From positions 128,539,593 to 128,603,592 of the forward strand of contig OX638130.1 in assembly GCA_951804985.1 (NCBI GenBank): DNA of 64,000 nucleotides. The letters are read 5' to 3'. Each line of letters begins with the position of its first letter. Position 1 is the stretch's first letter. This document shows positions 37,220-48,650 of this stretch, in pieces. The translations under genes and the position numbers were made by a program. The notes beneath the pieces were generated by a model. That model did no database searches. It was given only the letters and a program-made list of their open reading frames with translations, and was not told the origin of the DNA. The stretch is from Dryomyza anilis (taxonomy: Eukaryota; Arthropoda; Insecta; Diptera; Dryomyzidae).

Positions 37220-38412
37220 ATGTTTCTGACCGATGGAGCCCACGCCTCTTCAATGGCTATGACGTTAGTAACCAGAATCCTAACGAGCAACGTTTGGATT
37301 TGCTACCCTAACCGGATGGTGCCGTTGCAGTTGGGGACCAACGAGGCCACAGCCCTTACTTTGGTTACTCCAGAAGTAGCTATGACTCTGGAGTCTCGCT
37401 GGTGAGCAGTATAGATGATGTACGGGCACACAGCCCCTACCTCGTTGATTATTATGAGGGGGTCAGCAGTAGCTATGACGCTGGAGTCTCTCCGGTGAGC
37501 AGTATGGAAGTTGTAGCTCGTCCTCATGGAGCTACCAAAAACCCTCGACAGGAGGTGCGCTTGCCAAAGTGCTGTCTGACTTCAAGTGTTGAGTGTCAAT
37601 ATAATGGCAGTCAGTCATTTGAACACATTTCTCCTAAGGCAGATGACAATCAGTCATTTGAATACACTTTTCCTATTGGACATCTCTTGCTGTTCATTAA
37701 ATTAGGTTGCTAACATATTTTAATAATATATTGTGCAATTGTTATTGAAAACAAAAGCATGCCATTTTCAATATGGGTTAACAACGCACTTGCTGTTGTT
37801 GTTAAAACATGCGGCGAAAATATACAATGTCAGCACTAGTGACTGCGAACCCAATTCGCGGCAGCGCTAAGCGGTTGAATTGTAAACAAATATGCACGCA
37901 ATAAAACTACCTGGTAGGCAAAGAAAGTCATGACGACTTTAAATTAAGGTTATCATGAGTTAATGAATTTTTGTATGAGTTGCGGTTTTTCCCACGGTCA
38001 GGGTTAAGAAATGTGAAATTAAAGAAAAACAGCAAGAGATGTTTGAGAAAGTAGCATTGAAACTTAGTTTAAGTATTAGTATATAAGCTTTAGTTATTTA
38101 GTTCTTAAGACAGTTGTTATTAGATTAAGAAGTGATTCCAAGAAGTGGAACAGTAAAAGGAAATAAAAAATTATAAAAAGGATAAACTTGAAATGGAGTA
38201 AGTGTTATTATTTATTAAATGTCTTATTTTTAGGTGATAAAATAGGACATTAACATTGGCGCAGCCGGTAGGATGTACCAAACACTCTAGATAGAGAAAA
38301 ATTATAAAAATAAAAACAATTTTGGAAAATTAGAATAGTTTCGTTGGAAAAAATATCTTAAACTGATACGTTTAATGAAAACTCTTCAATCAGAATTAAA
38401 AAAAAGCACAAC

Positions 38413-39693
38413 ATGAAACAACAAAATTAAATGGAGAAATTGGACTTTTCATTGAACGTTTGTGGACAGAGATTAAAAGAATAAACGGTTCAAAAGACTA
38501 CATTCAGCTAGTTAGAGAAAAGATTAGAACCACTGCTGTCACGAGAATAGAAGAAGCAGACATAATATTCTTATCATTTTTAGAAATAATAGAAGCTATG
38601 ACAGATTTTAGCATAACAGAGAAAGAAAAATTAGAGACAGAGTTAACAGAATTAAAAAAATTGAATAATTGCTTAAGAGATCAAATTAAAACAATTTTGG
38701 ATCACGCAGAACACTTAGACGGAAAACTAGTGGAAATTATTGAAAACCGGAATTACATAGCCACACCCAAAAACCTCTAGAAGTGCCCGATTCAGTGCTG
38801 AGTATGGTAGTATCACAGATGCACAAAAAAGAATTGTATAATTAGAAGATAGATATAGACTTAGAGTTAGTAACCAACGACACATTGATACATAAGGAAG
38901 CTGTAAATAACAGTGAAATAAGTCACACAGAAAAAATAAATTTCCCGGAATTTAAAATGGGTATCGAACATATTGCAAAAATGGTGAACCATTTGGTTCC
39001 GATGTTCTCAGGCACGGACTCCAATGATTTACCCTCAGAAGTATGTAAATTCATACAAGCTTGTGATTTAGCGGTAAAGTCAACAAAAGAAACAGAGTTT
39101 CAAGAATTTTTATCGTGTGTTAATCTAAGAATGTATGGAGATGCATTCGACCTAGTAAAAGGTATTTAATTTAGCGGATTAGATGAATTATATACTTTAT
39201 TAAAGAGGACATATCTTAAAACCGTAACATTAGACTCAGTGATAAATGAAATAAAGGAGACATATCAAAGATCTACCGAAGAAATTCGACCTTTTGCAAG
39301 ACGCCTAAATGTACTAAAAACAAAGGCGGTGGAATTAATAAAAGAAAAATATAATGGCAGAGGGGACGAAGCTATGCTAATAGAATTAGACAAATCCATA
39401 CAAAAGACTTTTAAGGTAGGCCTTAAGGACAGCACACTGAAAATACACATGCTAAATAATAAGGCGGACTCACTAGATTCACTGATAGAGGAAGCGGTAG
39501 AAACGTTGGAGACGATACAAAGTGGGCGTGTAAGAGAAACATCGCATAGTGCCGCAGAGGTGCTTTTTAGCAGAGCCTCACACCCCACATGTGGAGAAAT
39601 CGGTATAAAAAATTCAACCGAAAGGAATAAAGTGGAAACCCCATGTTCATTTTGCGGTAATGTAGGACACACACCGGGACACGTCTTCTCCTG
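38413..39693 (+). pseudogene. Element C gag remnant
   Basis: Open pieces at 38460-38780, 38885-39169 and 39239-39694 line up as one gag with stops between them. The last piece contains RRLNVLKTKAVELI and AFKVG-like GLKDSTLKIHMLNN, and ends in a zinc-knuckle-like CSFCGNVGHTPGH (C-x2-C-x4-H-x3-H, the last ligand changed from Cys). It breaks off abruptly where the inverted envelope segment begins. Confidence 0.7.
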
Positions 39694-40497
39694 ACAGCTT
39701 TAGGTACCTATCCTTCTTCCTGCTGGCCGCTATGTACTCTCCTGCGTTCTGCACCACCAAGTCCCATCCCCTTTGGCCTGGAAATGGAACGGCATACACC
39801 TTCAACAAATTGAACGGAGTAGGCTCTGGTAAAGGAATTTTTACTACTACTACTAGTGACCCGCTGCTTGCAAATGTCTTCACTTGGGCCGCAATGTGTA
39901 CAGTACATCATTTAGAAACCACCGGGAATCTGATGCCAACTTCAGTTCTGAAGTCAGTTCACTCAGCATCGCCTTATCGAGTATATCTGGATGTAGTACC
40001 CCATGCGTCAGATCTTCTACAATAGCCAACTCCCTGGTCTGCTGACCCTGGAGCTCTATTAGATTTGTGTTCACGATTGTCTTAATCCGCAGCATTTTAA
40101 TAGAGAATTCCAACGAAGCCATCCTTTCTTGTGACTGTGTTTTAATTTTGGCTAGGTCCGTCAGCGTGGCGTTCAATCCAATCTGTAAGCCTTCGATCTC
40201 CTTTATCGTTGCTTCCAGGGGTCTGGCCAATTTATCATAATTACTGGCCATCACCGTAACTTGTTTTTCCATCATATCATAGGTTTTGCGCTCTCTATTC
40301 TCCAACTGCATCAGGTGGTTGCCTATTATACGCTCGTCACGGTGGTCCATTACTCCAAATGCCCAGTGCAGAGCTTCCCCTACTATCTCTATAGCTCGCT
40401 TTGTCTTTCCTCCTTGGTAATGGTTGGCACTGCTATCATGCTTCTCCATCATCCCCTTAATTCGATTGCTTGTTTTTTGTACATTCGTCAAGACAGC
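39680..40497 (-). pseudogene. Inverted envelope segment inside element C
   Basis: On the minus strand, frames 40491-39880 and 39883-39647 together resemble the fusion-subunit and following region of insect retroviral envelope proteins: EALHWAFGVMDHRDER near the start, a long heptad region, and later PLPEPTPFNLLKVYAV. One frameshift separates the two frames near 39880. The orientation is opposite to gag, both LTRs and the C-terminal envelope part at 41340-42356, so an internal inversion has occurred. Confidence 0.65.
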
Positions 40498-40590
40498 TTC
40501 TGTTTCTTTCCATGGTATGCCACACGTTCAGTGTTGTATCATATCTCAATTGTATTATTTCAATTCTTTAATACTTCAATTTCCTCAATT

Positions 40591-40854
40591 ATGGCGACTT
40601 CGAGTATCTTTGACTTCTGCGAGGGATATGCCCGGCAGTGGTCATTAAAGCACTGCTGGGACGAGCCCGGATTGGTCGAGTTCGTCAAAGCAACCATCGA
40701 GGAAGGCAGGCGATGAAACACCTTAGAGGAAGCTATCCTATGCGTTCAAAGCATAGAAATGATGTTATTCTACTCAAAAACGAGGGGATACATTGTAGAG
40801 CCCATACCTGACATCCTGACTTCGTTGCACCTGCTGAATCGTAACTCGAAGTAA
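40591..40854 (+). pseudogene. Unrecognised small frame in element C, related to the element B coding sequence
   Basis: ATG at 40591, an in-frame TGA at 40714-40716, then the same frame open to TAA at 40852-40854 (about 87 residues in all). The pattern HCWDEP...GY...PIPDILTSL parallels ECWEAS...GY...FIDPLVDELV in element B (43096-43317), with similar spacing and position near the C-terminus. No known family recognised. Not part of a typical gag, pol or env. Confidence 0.45.
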
Positions 40855-40954
40855 AAATTAATAAAAAATGTTTCTGAATATATAAAAATAAATAAAAAAT
40901 AAAAAAAAAAATTTAAAAAACTATTCTTTTTATTTCAACAACATTTCTCTGTCA

Positions 40955-41335
40955 AATATTTCAGCTAATTTTGGGGTTTTAGCCATCTTTACTTATTTTC
41001 AGCTATTTATGATTTTAAATCTCTTCAATTATTTTCAGCTATTTTTGATTTTAAACCTCTTAATTATTTTCAGCTCTTTTAATTTTATACATCTTCAAAT
41101 ATTTTCAGCTATTTTTGATTTTAGAAATCATAATATTAACGTTTTCAGCAGTTCATACTATGTAAAAAGAATATTAAAATAAAATAATAAAACGAAAATT
41201 TAAAATAACTGTTCTTTCTATTCCAAGAAAAATTGGGGGTTTTGACCAGCTATTTTGATTTTAAACATCTTCAATTATTTTCAGCTATCTGATTTTCAAC
41301 ATCTTTAATTTTCAGCTATTTTGCTTTTCAACATA
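40955..41335. repeat. AT-rich tandem repeat in element C
   Basis: The phrase TTTTCAGCTATTTTTGATTT, with variants followed by AAACATCTTCAATTA, recurs about eight times at irregular spacing of 25-45 bases. An unrelated AT segment interrupts it at about 41155-41235. Confidence 0.7.
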
Positions 41336-41339
41336 AATT

Positions 41340-42356
41340 TGCGGCAGTGGCTGCAAACGTGTTTTATCTGGTAAAAACCGAAACACCCAACCGATGGTTA
41401 TACAGAGGACATGATGAGGGATTTGTCCTACAGTGCGGCGAAGAAGAAGCCTAAGTCAGGGTTGTTCCTTGAGAAACCACGAGTTGCTGATCGCGTTCAA
41501 AAATACACCTGTGATGTGGCATGAGTTCGAAATACAGCAATTCGACCACAGGGAACTCCAGGAGGCGATGAGACTAGATGAAATAGCAGCTAACCCGAAA
41601 GAAGGAGTGAAAGAAGGAGAAGGAACGCATATTGTTGCCATGGACCACACCAACCTGAGAAGAGAGGTGGCCGCGGGTTATCAAAACCTTGACAACCTGC
41701 GATTGGAGTTAGCACGTGGACGCAGCACAGTTTTTGATAAGGGTTTTACTGAACAGATGTCCGTTGTAACCGTGAGTACCTGTGGCGTGGTTTGCATCCT
41801 TCTAATACTAGGATTATGGTGTCGAAAGCAAGCTGGACGAAGCCGTCGACGTCAAGGGGACTTCAAGGAGACTCGACTAAACGTTGCTGGATCTTCGAGC
41901 AGCAAGACCGTTGCATTCGAAACTAATGATAAGCAATCAGAAGTAAGTAAGCCAGAGAACAACCAAGAGGATCTGAAGGCAACTCTGGGACTAGAAGTAC
42001 CGCTATCACAGATGGGGCTCGCTGCACCCATGCCAATGGTAAGAAGGGTTTTCTCTGCAGAGCCAACCATAATACCTATGGAGTCCAACGACGGAGAGAA
42101 TTGGTACAAATCCAAGGCACCAGCGGGAAAAGTACTATTTGAGCCCACCCAGGGAACTATAAAGGCATACGAGGAAGAAGAATATTTTAAAACAGAGGCA
42201 CCGGTAAGCCTGTGGCAACGAGCAGTAACTCAACAGGCCACACGCAACTTACAGAGGACACTGGAGCAATTACAAAAGGAAATAGAAGACAACCATGAGG
42301 TAAACAACGGCAATAATGAGACAACAACGGCAATAGTACACAAAAACGATGATTAA
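41340..42356 (+). pseudogene. Envelope-like C-terminal frame of element C
   Basis: The frame 41433-42356 (307 residues) is open to TAA. It has a charged helical region and then a transmembrane segment (VVTVSTCGVVCILLILGLWC, about residues 110-129). A long hydrophilic cytoplasmic tail follows, rich in Glu/Asn/Thr. Bases 41340-41455 in another frame continue the same kind of sequence, so one frameshift lies near 41440-41455. Likely the C-terminal end of the envelope whose middle lies inverted at 39680-40497. Confidence 0.6.
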
Positions 42357-43403
42357 TAAGCAGGAAGGCGAACGTATATATGTGTATGTAGTAAGAATAG
42401 AGTAAGTTAATATATGGAGGTTTGAAGTGATATAAGAGAAAAAAAAAAATTTCTAATGTCTCACATTTCTCCTAAGGCAGATGACAATCAGTCATTTGAA
42501 TACACTTTTCCTATTGGGCATCTCTTGCTGTTCATTAAATTAGGTTGCTAACATATTTTAATAATATATTGTGCAATTGTTATTGAAAACAAAAGCATGC
42601 CATTTTCAATATGGGTTAACAACGCACTTGCTGTTGTTGTTAAAACATGCGGCGAAAATATACAATGTCAGCACTAGTGACTGCGAACCCAATTCGCGGC
42701 AGCGTTAAGCGGTTGAATTGTAAACAAATATGCACGCAATAAAACTACCTGGTAGGCAAAGAAAGTCATGACGACTTTAAATTAAGGTTATCATGAGTTA
42801 ATGAATTTTTGTATGAGTTGCGGTTTTTCCCACGGTCAGGGTTAAGAAATGTGAAATTAAAGAAAAACAGCAAGAGATGTTTGAGAAAGTAGCATTGAAA
42901 CTTAGTTTAAGTATTAGTATATAAGCTTTAGTTATTTAGTTCTTAAGACAGTTGTTATTAGATTAAGAAGTGATTCCAAGAAGTGGAACAGTAAAAGGAA
43001 ATAAAAAATTATAAAAAGGATAAACTTGAAATGGAGTAAGTGTTATTATTTATTAAATGTCTTATTTTTAGGTGATAAAATAGGGACATTAACACAAGGA
43101 AGCCTTCCTCACCGAGTGCTGGGAGGCTTCCCACCTAGTGTCTGGCCTGGATGAAACTATTAAGTCTCTCAACCAGCCGTATGGTTGGGAGATGGCTGTC
43201 TGGGCTCGCGCCCAGATGGCCACTATCCAACAGTATTGTGACATATTTGGGTACTCGCCCCCATTCATTGACCCTTTGGTCGATGAACTGGTGGGCTTAC
43301 TTAGTCTCCGAAAATAAACAAAAATAACCTTTAATAGTTTTTATATTAAATTATAAATGAATAAAATATTTTTTTTTTTTTTTTTTAATATTGTTTTTGT
43401 CTT

Positions 43404-43590
43404 ATTATTTTATCAAAAATTAGAAAGAACTTTTTTCAGATTTTTCCCTATTATAAATTACCTCAATAAATTATACCAATAAAAAAATATTACAAAAAAA
43501 ACTATTATTTTATCAAAAATTAGGTGTGCTTTCTTTCAGATGTTTCCCTATTATAAATTAACTCAATAAATTATACCAATATTATATAAT
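43404..43590. repeat. 100-bp tandem duplication
   Basis: ATTATTTTATCAAAAATTAG recurs at 43404 and 43504, and TTTCCCTATTATAAATTA follows in both, giving two diverged units of 100 bases. It lies between the element B coding sequence and the B 3' LTR piece. Confidence 0.7.
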
Positions 43591-43638
43591 TTTAACCAGT
43601 ATATTTTTCTTGATGGCATATTTTTAGGGTTAAGAATT

Positions 43639-43785
43639 AAGTATCCAGTTCTAAGAACTAGTATAAGTATAAGTGTAAAAACCTTTAAAAACGAAATAAA
43701 GTGTCTTAAAGTAAAAAGACACGAGTTTATTAAATAATAAACACATTAAAAAGGGACTTAGTAAGTATAAAAATATCAAGGAAGT
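43639..43785 (+). mobile_element. Element B 3' LTR fragment
   Basis: Matches 35186-35336 with several substitutions and small indels. It marks the right limit of element B, outside the nested element C. Confidence 0.65.
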
Positions 43786-45819
43786 TACAACAATTGTGCC
43801 ACATCATAAAATTAATATATAAGAATATAATTATAAAATTAACTATTTGTGAAATTAATAAATAATAAAACATAGTTATAAAACAACCTAACTTGCATTC
43901 GCATACTTTTTAGGTGCAACTATGTTTAGTAAAAACCACCGAGCTAGTGAAATACATAGATTATATGAAAATATTTTATATTTAAATTTTAAAGAAATTT
44001 CTAAATTTTTGAATATCAAAAAAATCCAAGAAAATTGTTAAAATTTTATACATTTATTGTGAAAAAGAAGTAGGCAATTTGTAATGCATAACTATTTCGT
44101 AAAAAAATAAACAAAATCTACAGATTATTTTTGAAGTTATATATTTTTGTACACCATAAAATTCTTTAGATTCTTTAAAAAAAAAATGTATAATAAAAAA
44201 AAATCACGAGACACAATTTAATAAAATGACATTTCTTTGCAACTTTATATATTTTTAAAATTGAATCACAGTTCTGTATATTATATTTTTTTTTAACTTT
44301 AATTTAAATATTTATGTAAATCTGTGATAACACTTTTAATTAATTTTAAAATTAACTTTCCAATGTTACTGAATGTTCGGTTTTTTTCATTAACAATTTT
44401 ATTAATTTTTATTAAAATTGTTGTAATCGTAGTTGGTTATATTTATCGTTGCCGAAATATGTTCTTTTTTTTCATTTCATTTAATAATTTTCTAATTTAT
44501 TTTCTGAACAATGTGAGTACTCTCACATCGTCAAGTTGTATTTCATATATTCACGCATTCCGCCCGTTGGCTCCTCCCTCTTACCACTTACGTTCTATTA
44601 AACCACTGTAAACATCGAACATGAAGCGTTACCAACAACCAAACTTGATACAAAAAAAAATCAAAATTTAGTCCAAATTACCAAACTAAGTCAAAATTAC
44701 AAAGTACTAAAATCCAATTTATTTTAGCAAATACGCAAATCATTCATAATATTGCGATGATTTGGTTAGGAAAATAGAAAAAACATAGATAGAAAATAGA
44801 TTTTCGGTAAACAAAAAACAGCTGTACTGAGAAAGATGTTTGTGTGAATTTCATCATTTTTGAATTTTGTTCTAATTTGCTTTGTAAAATGATTTTTTGG
44901 ATGAAAAGAAATGTGTAGTGTATTCAAAAATTATTTTAAATTGTTCTGCATCCTTTTTAGGTGCAATTAGTGCTTTTTTTATGAACATTTTAGTGAACGG
45001 GGCAAAAAAAAGCTGCTGTCTAATTTGACACAATATTCGTGCGATTGAGTTTTATAAAATACAAATAATTTCTTAACGTCGGCGCAAACCGTGTGACGTC
45101 AGACGTTTTGCGCTTTACAAAAAGCCAGCCACGGGCGTGCGTGACTACTTTCGACAAATATCGAGATACAATATCTGGCTGTAAGTATACACAGACAGAA
45201 CTGAACAACGGATATTTCAATTATAAACGTTGTAAATTTATAGAATGTACATGATTAAAAACATTGATGATAAACAAAACAAATTTAATGATGAACATTT
45301 TATCCCTAGAAAATGTATCAAATTAACTTTTTTAATGATGATTTGACAAAATGCAAAATTCAAAAACAGATAAACTTGGATCCTTGCGGAACTTAGATTA
45401 CTTCGTCAACTAGGTCATCGCTGAACTCGCTCAACGTGACGAAGAAAATGTTCGGCTACAAACGCTCAAAGTTGCGAAATGTTTTTTTTTCGCATAATGT
45501 ACACAACTATATTTTTATTGGCAGTATAATAAATGATTGAAATAATTAATATATTGTCCTTTTACATTTTAATTACGTTCGTAATGATTTATCACGTTCA
45601 TAATAAATTCTTTTCAAACTGCATTATTAAAATTTTTAATTATGTACGTAATTAATAACATCACAAACAACTTTGGCGCGAAACATGATGATTTAAATAT
45701 GAATATCATTGATATTTCTCTCTGTGTAACACGCACTACATCTGATTAATACGAATCGCTTGATACTAGTATCATTAAAATCTGTTCAGAAATACGCGCG
45801 GTTAGTGCAAGAGAAAAAA
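43786..45819. other. AT-rich stretch with LTR scraps
   Basis: Short pieces resembling the middle of the family-D LTR (TTTTTAGGTGCAACTATGTT near 43906, and TTTTTAGGTGCAATTAGTGC near 44953). No gene seen; the frames at 44324-44611 and 45020-45220 have no recognisable domain. Confidence 0.4.
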
Positions 45820-46036
45820 CACGTGTTATATTAATATAGATATGTATGATAAAATAGGAATTTATTGATTGATTAATTAAGATACAAATACGGCGACAGC
45901 CGAAATAAAGAACCAGTATTGAACTGGTAGCAAAAAGCATCTTTGCTCTAGTTTAATATTTAATAAGATCGGCTTAATAGCCTATTGTTGTGGCTTGAAC
46001 CACGAACTTTACATGGGATAAGCAGACGATGTGTCT

Positions 46037-46400
46037 GTGTTTTCTAGTATAATCACCTCCTAACAAATTCAGAAGTGTGATATTTTCTTCCTAACAAATT
46101 CAGAAGTGCGATATTTGGCGACAATAATAAAATTTCGTGGTAAGCAGAAAATATTTGTGTATTTTGTAGTATAAACACCTCCTAACAAATTCAGAAGTGG
46201 GATATTTTTCTCCTAACACATTCAGAAGTGGGATATTTGGCGACAATAATAAAATTTCGTGGTAAGCAGAAAATATTTGTGTATTTTCTAGTATAAACAC
46301 CTCCTAACAAATTCAGAAGTGGGATATTTTTCTCCTAACAAATTCAGAAGTGGGATATTTTCCTCCAATCAAATTCAGAAGTGGGTTATTTTCCACCTTA
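46037..46400. repeat. Second copy of the satellite array, upstream of pol in element D
   Basis: The same phrases as 27545-29870: CTCCTAACAAATTCAGAAGT and GGCGACAATAATAAAATTTC, the latter at about 46117 and 46238. It lies between the 5' LTR fragment and the first pol sequence. Confidence 0.85.
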
Positions 46401-46631
46401 TTTATGAAACAATGCAGCTTTCTCGGTTTGCATATTTCAAGTATAGTGACGCACGCTCATAATGTAAACAGATATTCGCAGTCAGTCGATAACAGTCAAC
46501 GATAACTCAAATATTTCAATAGTAATAATTACGATAGTTTTTTTTTTTAATAATATTATATGTAATATTTAAGATATATAAGTATTATAAACAATATAAT
46601 CACAAACATGTGAATAGAAATAGCAAGCACA

Positions 46632-46960
46632 TACAAGTGCAGGATAGAACTCCGGTATATACACGAAATTACAAAATACCATATGCACAACAAGAAGAAA
46701 TAATAAATCGAGTGCAAGGTTTAATAGATGATAGTATAGTAGAACCATCAGTAAGTCCAAATAATTAACCTTGGCTTATTTTTTCGGAGAAGAATTCTGG
46801 TGGCGAAAAGAAATGGAGGTTGGTTGTAGACTACAAGTCTCTTAATAAAAAAATTGTAAGTGACAAATTTCCGCTGACCAGATTAGAAAATGTTTTCGAC
46901 AGACTTGGGGAATGCAACATATTTTACGACAATAGACATGAGAAGATCTTTCCATCAGAT
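46632..46960 (+). pseudogene. Element D reverse transcriptase fragment
   Basis: Contains KKWRLVVDYKSLNKKIVSDK and FPLTRLENVFDRLG, the N-terminal palm/fingers of a gypsy-type reverse transcriptase, preceded by a region with one in-frame stop. It breaks before the catalytic YxDD motif. Confidence 0.8.
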
Positions 46961-47061
46961 TGCTTTAGAGCCAGAATCCAGACCAGATACAGCATTTTCC
47001 ACAAATGTAGGGCATTATCATTTTAAAAGATTGCCGTTTAACGCTACAGAGAAATAATGAA

Positions 47062-48215
47062 TTGATAATTAATTTGGGTACCAAGAATATTATAAATGAA
47101 CTGCAAAAAGATATTGAAGATGAAAAATGTGTTAAAATGTTATTGTATGAACCCCCGAAGAGAATAACAAGTAAGCAAGAAATGCAAAGATTAATTAAAG
47201 AATATCATAGCACCAAAATAGGTGGACATTGTGGTATCGGTAGATGTGTTGCCAGGTTAAAGGTGCAGGATATATGGACAACCAATATCTTCTATAAAAC
47301 GAAGAACTGTCCAAGCCATTGGTGGTAGTCCACTATAACATTAAAAATGGGCTATTGGCAGCGACGATATTTTTGTATATGGAATCGATTAATCAAATTT
47401 GGAAACATATGAATAAAATGGTCAAAGAATATGTAAACAATTGCGAGAGTTGTAACAGGACAAAGATTATTAAATATGCAAGAGAAAATTTTGAAATAAC
47501 GGACAATCCTAAGTCAGCATTTGATGTAGTAGCAATAGACAACGTTGGACCATTGAGATCATCAAACGGATTGAGGTATATTTTGACAATTCAGTGTGAA
47601 TTAACAAAATTTACTGTGGCATTTCTGTTAGAAACAAAACATGCAGTAAATGTTGCAAGAACAATAGTTGAAAATTTTATTTTTAAATATGGTTGTTTTT
47701 TAAAGCTAAAAACAGATAAAGGAACTGAATTTAAAAACGAAATTTTAAATAACATATGTAAGATTTTTAAAAGAGAAAAAGTACACTCGACACCATTTCA
47801 TCATGAAACCCTAGGTACAATAGAAAGAAATCATAGGGTACTGAATGATTAGATACTTATTGACTTTAGGAGGGAATGAAAATTGAGACAAGTTTTTACC
47901 ATTTTATACTTACTCTTATAATTCTACAGCACACTCAACGACTAATTATTCTCCGTTTGAGTTAGTTTACGAGAAAATAACTAATTTACCATGTGAAATA
48001 ATGAACTCCAAAAATATAATCTACGACATAAACAATTATGTAAACGAATTAAAATTAAATTTTGCGAAAACTCAAGCAAGAAATAATCTAATAAAAAAAT
48101 AAATATATCCAAATAGATAATAAAAAAATGTAAATAAATTCCATTTTAATATAAATGATTTTGTTTATGTAAGAGTAAATAAATTAGACAAACCTTTTAA
48201 AAGTAACCTCAAGAT
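47062..48215 (+). pseudogene. Element D integrase remnant
   Basis: His pair YHSTKIGGH and Cys pair CESCNRTK form the zinc-binding N-terminus, split by a 139-base insertion (47261-47399). The core follows with IDNVGPL, KTDKGTEF and the Glu-containing ETLGTIERNHR, the D-D-E triad positions. A stop at 47850 and a frameshift precede the C-terminal part (HSTTNYSPFELVY). Confidence 0.8.
47261..47399. repeat. 139-bp repeat inserted in integrase; copy 1
   Basis: Matches 49300-49446 at nearly every base, apart from a 12-base gap and a few substitutions. It starts AGGTGCAGGATATATGG and ends ATCGATTAATCAAATT. It separates the two zinc-binding halves of the integrase. Confidence 0.8.
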
Positions 48216-48650
48216 ATTATTTATTAATTAAGTATATTATTTAATAATTATAATTAAGAATAGGAATTTAATATCTTAAGCCAAATTTGTATTTATTTTA
48301 AGAAACTAATTCAAATATTGAAGGGTGAGGATGTAGTATATATGCATAGTTAGCATACTGTAGCAGCAACAATGTTGCCCAGACATTGTAGTCATGCTAA
48401 GCAGAGGTTGTTGCTCAGTACCAAAAGTGCAAACATAAATAATCGATGCTGCGAGCAGCGGACATTGTTTATAATATGCATACATTTTAGGTGCAACTAT
48501 GTTGCCATATGGAATAAGAACAAGCATGTAATATTATTTATTGATTTTGTATTAAAGAACCAGTGTTGAACTGGTTGCTAAAATTATCTTTGCTTTTTTA
48601 GTTCAATGATAGTAAGAGCGGCATATCTGCCTTATATTGTGACTGGATTA

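Larger units (their letters stand above)
37627..43091 (+). mobile_element. Element C: young, non-autonomous LTR retroelement
   Basis: 5' LTR about 37627-38252 and 3' LTR about 42465-43091 differ at only three places that I can see: GGACATC/GGGCATC, GCGCTAAG/GCGTTAAG, and one extra G before the end. ACAC flanks both sides (37623-37626 and 43092-43095). The primer site TGGCGCAGCCGGTAGGATG starts at 38257. The 4.2 kb interior has a broken gag, no protease, reverse transcriptase or integrase, an inverted envelope segment, a small unrecognised frame, an AT repeat block and an envelope-like C-terminal frame. LTR borders are uncertain by about 3 bases. Confidence 0.85.
36896..43317 (+). pseudogene. 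Unrecognised spliced coding sequence in element B, interrupted by element C
   Basis: Three blocks share a consistent frame: 36896-37121, 37220-37626 and 43096-43317. The first two are separated by a 98-base AT-rich gap with a GTAATT donor and a TTCTCCTCTTTTTTTTTAG acceptor; removing it keeps the frame. One TAA at 37309-37311 breaks the second block, but the same frame stays open beyond it. The second and third blocks are separated by element C, which is flanked by ACAC on both sides; counting that duplication once keeps the frame to the TAA at 43315. The encoded parts are acidic at first (with EEPIDLSCEV), then Ser/Tyr-rich with a repeated SSYDxGVS phrase, then helical (FLTECWEAS...GYSPPFIDPL). 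Codon use and GC content are higher than in the flanking gag. Function and family unknown. It may be a captured host exon or an accessory gene of the element. Confidence 0.5.
45820..48650 (+). mobile_element. Element D: gypsy-like LTR retroelement relic
   Basis: A 5' LTR end fragment (about 45820-46000, with AATAAAGAACCAGTATTGAA) pairs with the 3' LTR at 48332-48650 (ATTAAAGAACCAGTGTTGAA). Between them lie a satellite-type array (46037-46400), an RT start, a gap, integrase, and a purine-rich GAAGGGTGAGGA just before the 3' LTR. Gag, most of RT, and RNase H are missing. Confidence 0.7.

Noticed and set aside
46100..46300. Coding frame on the minus strand of the array
   Set aside because: It is open only because the repeat unit lacks stops in that phase; a similar frame appears at 29752-29997.
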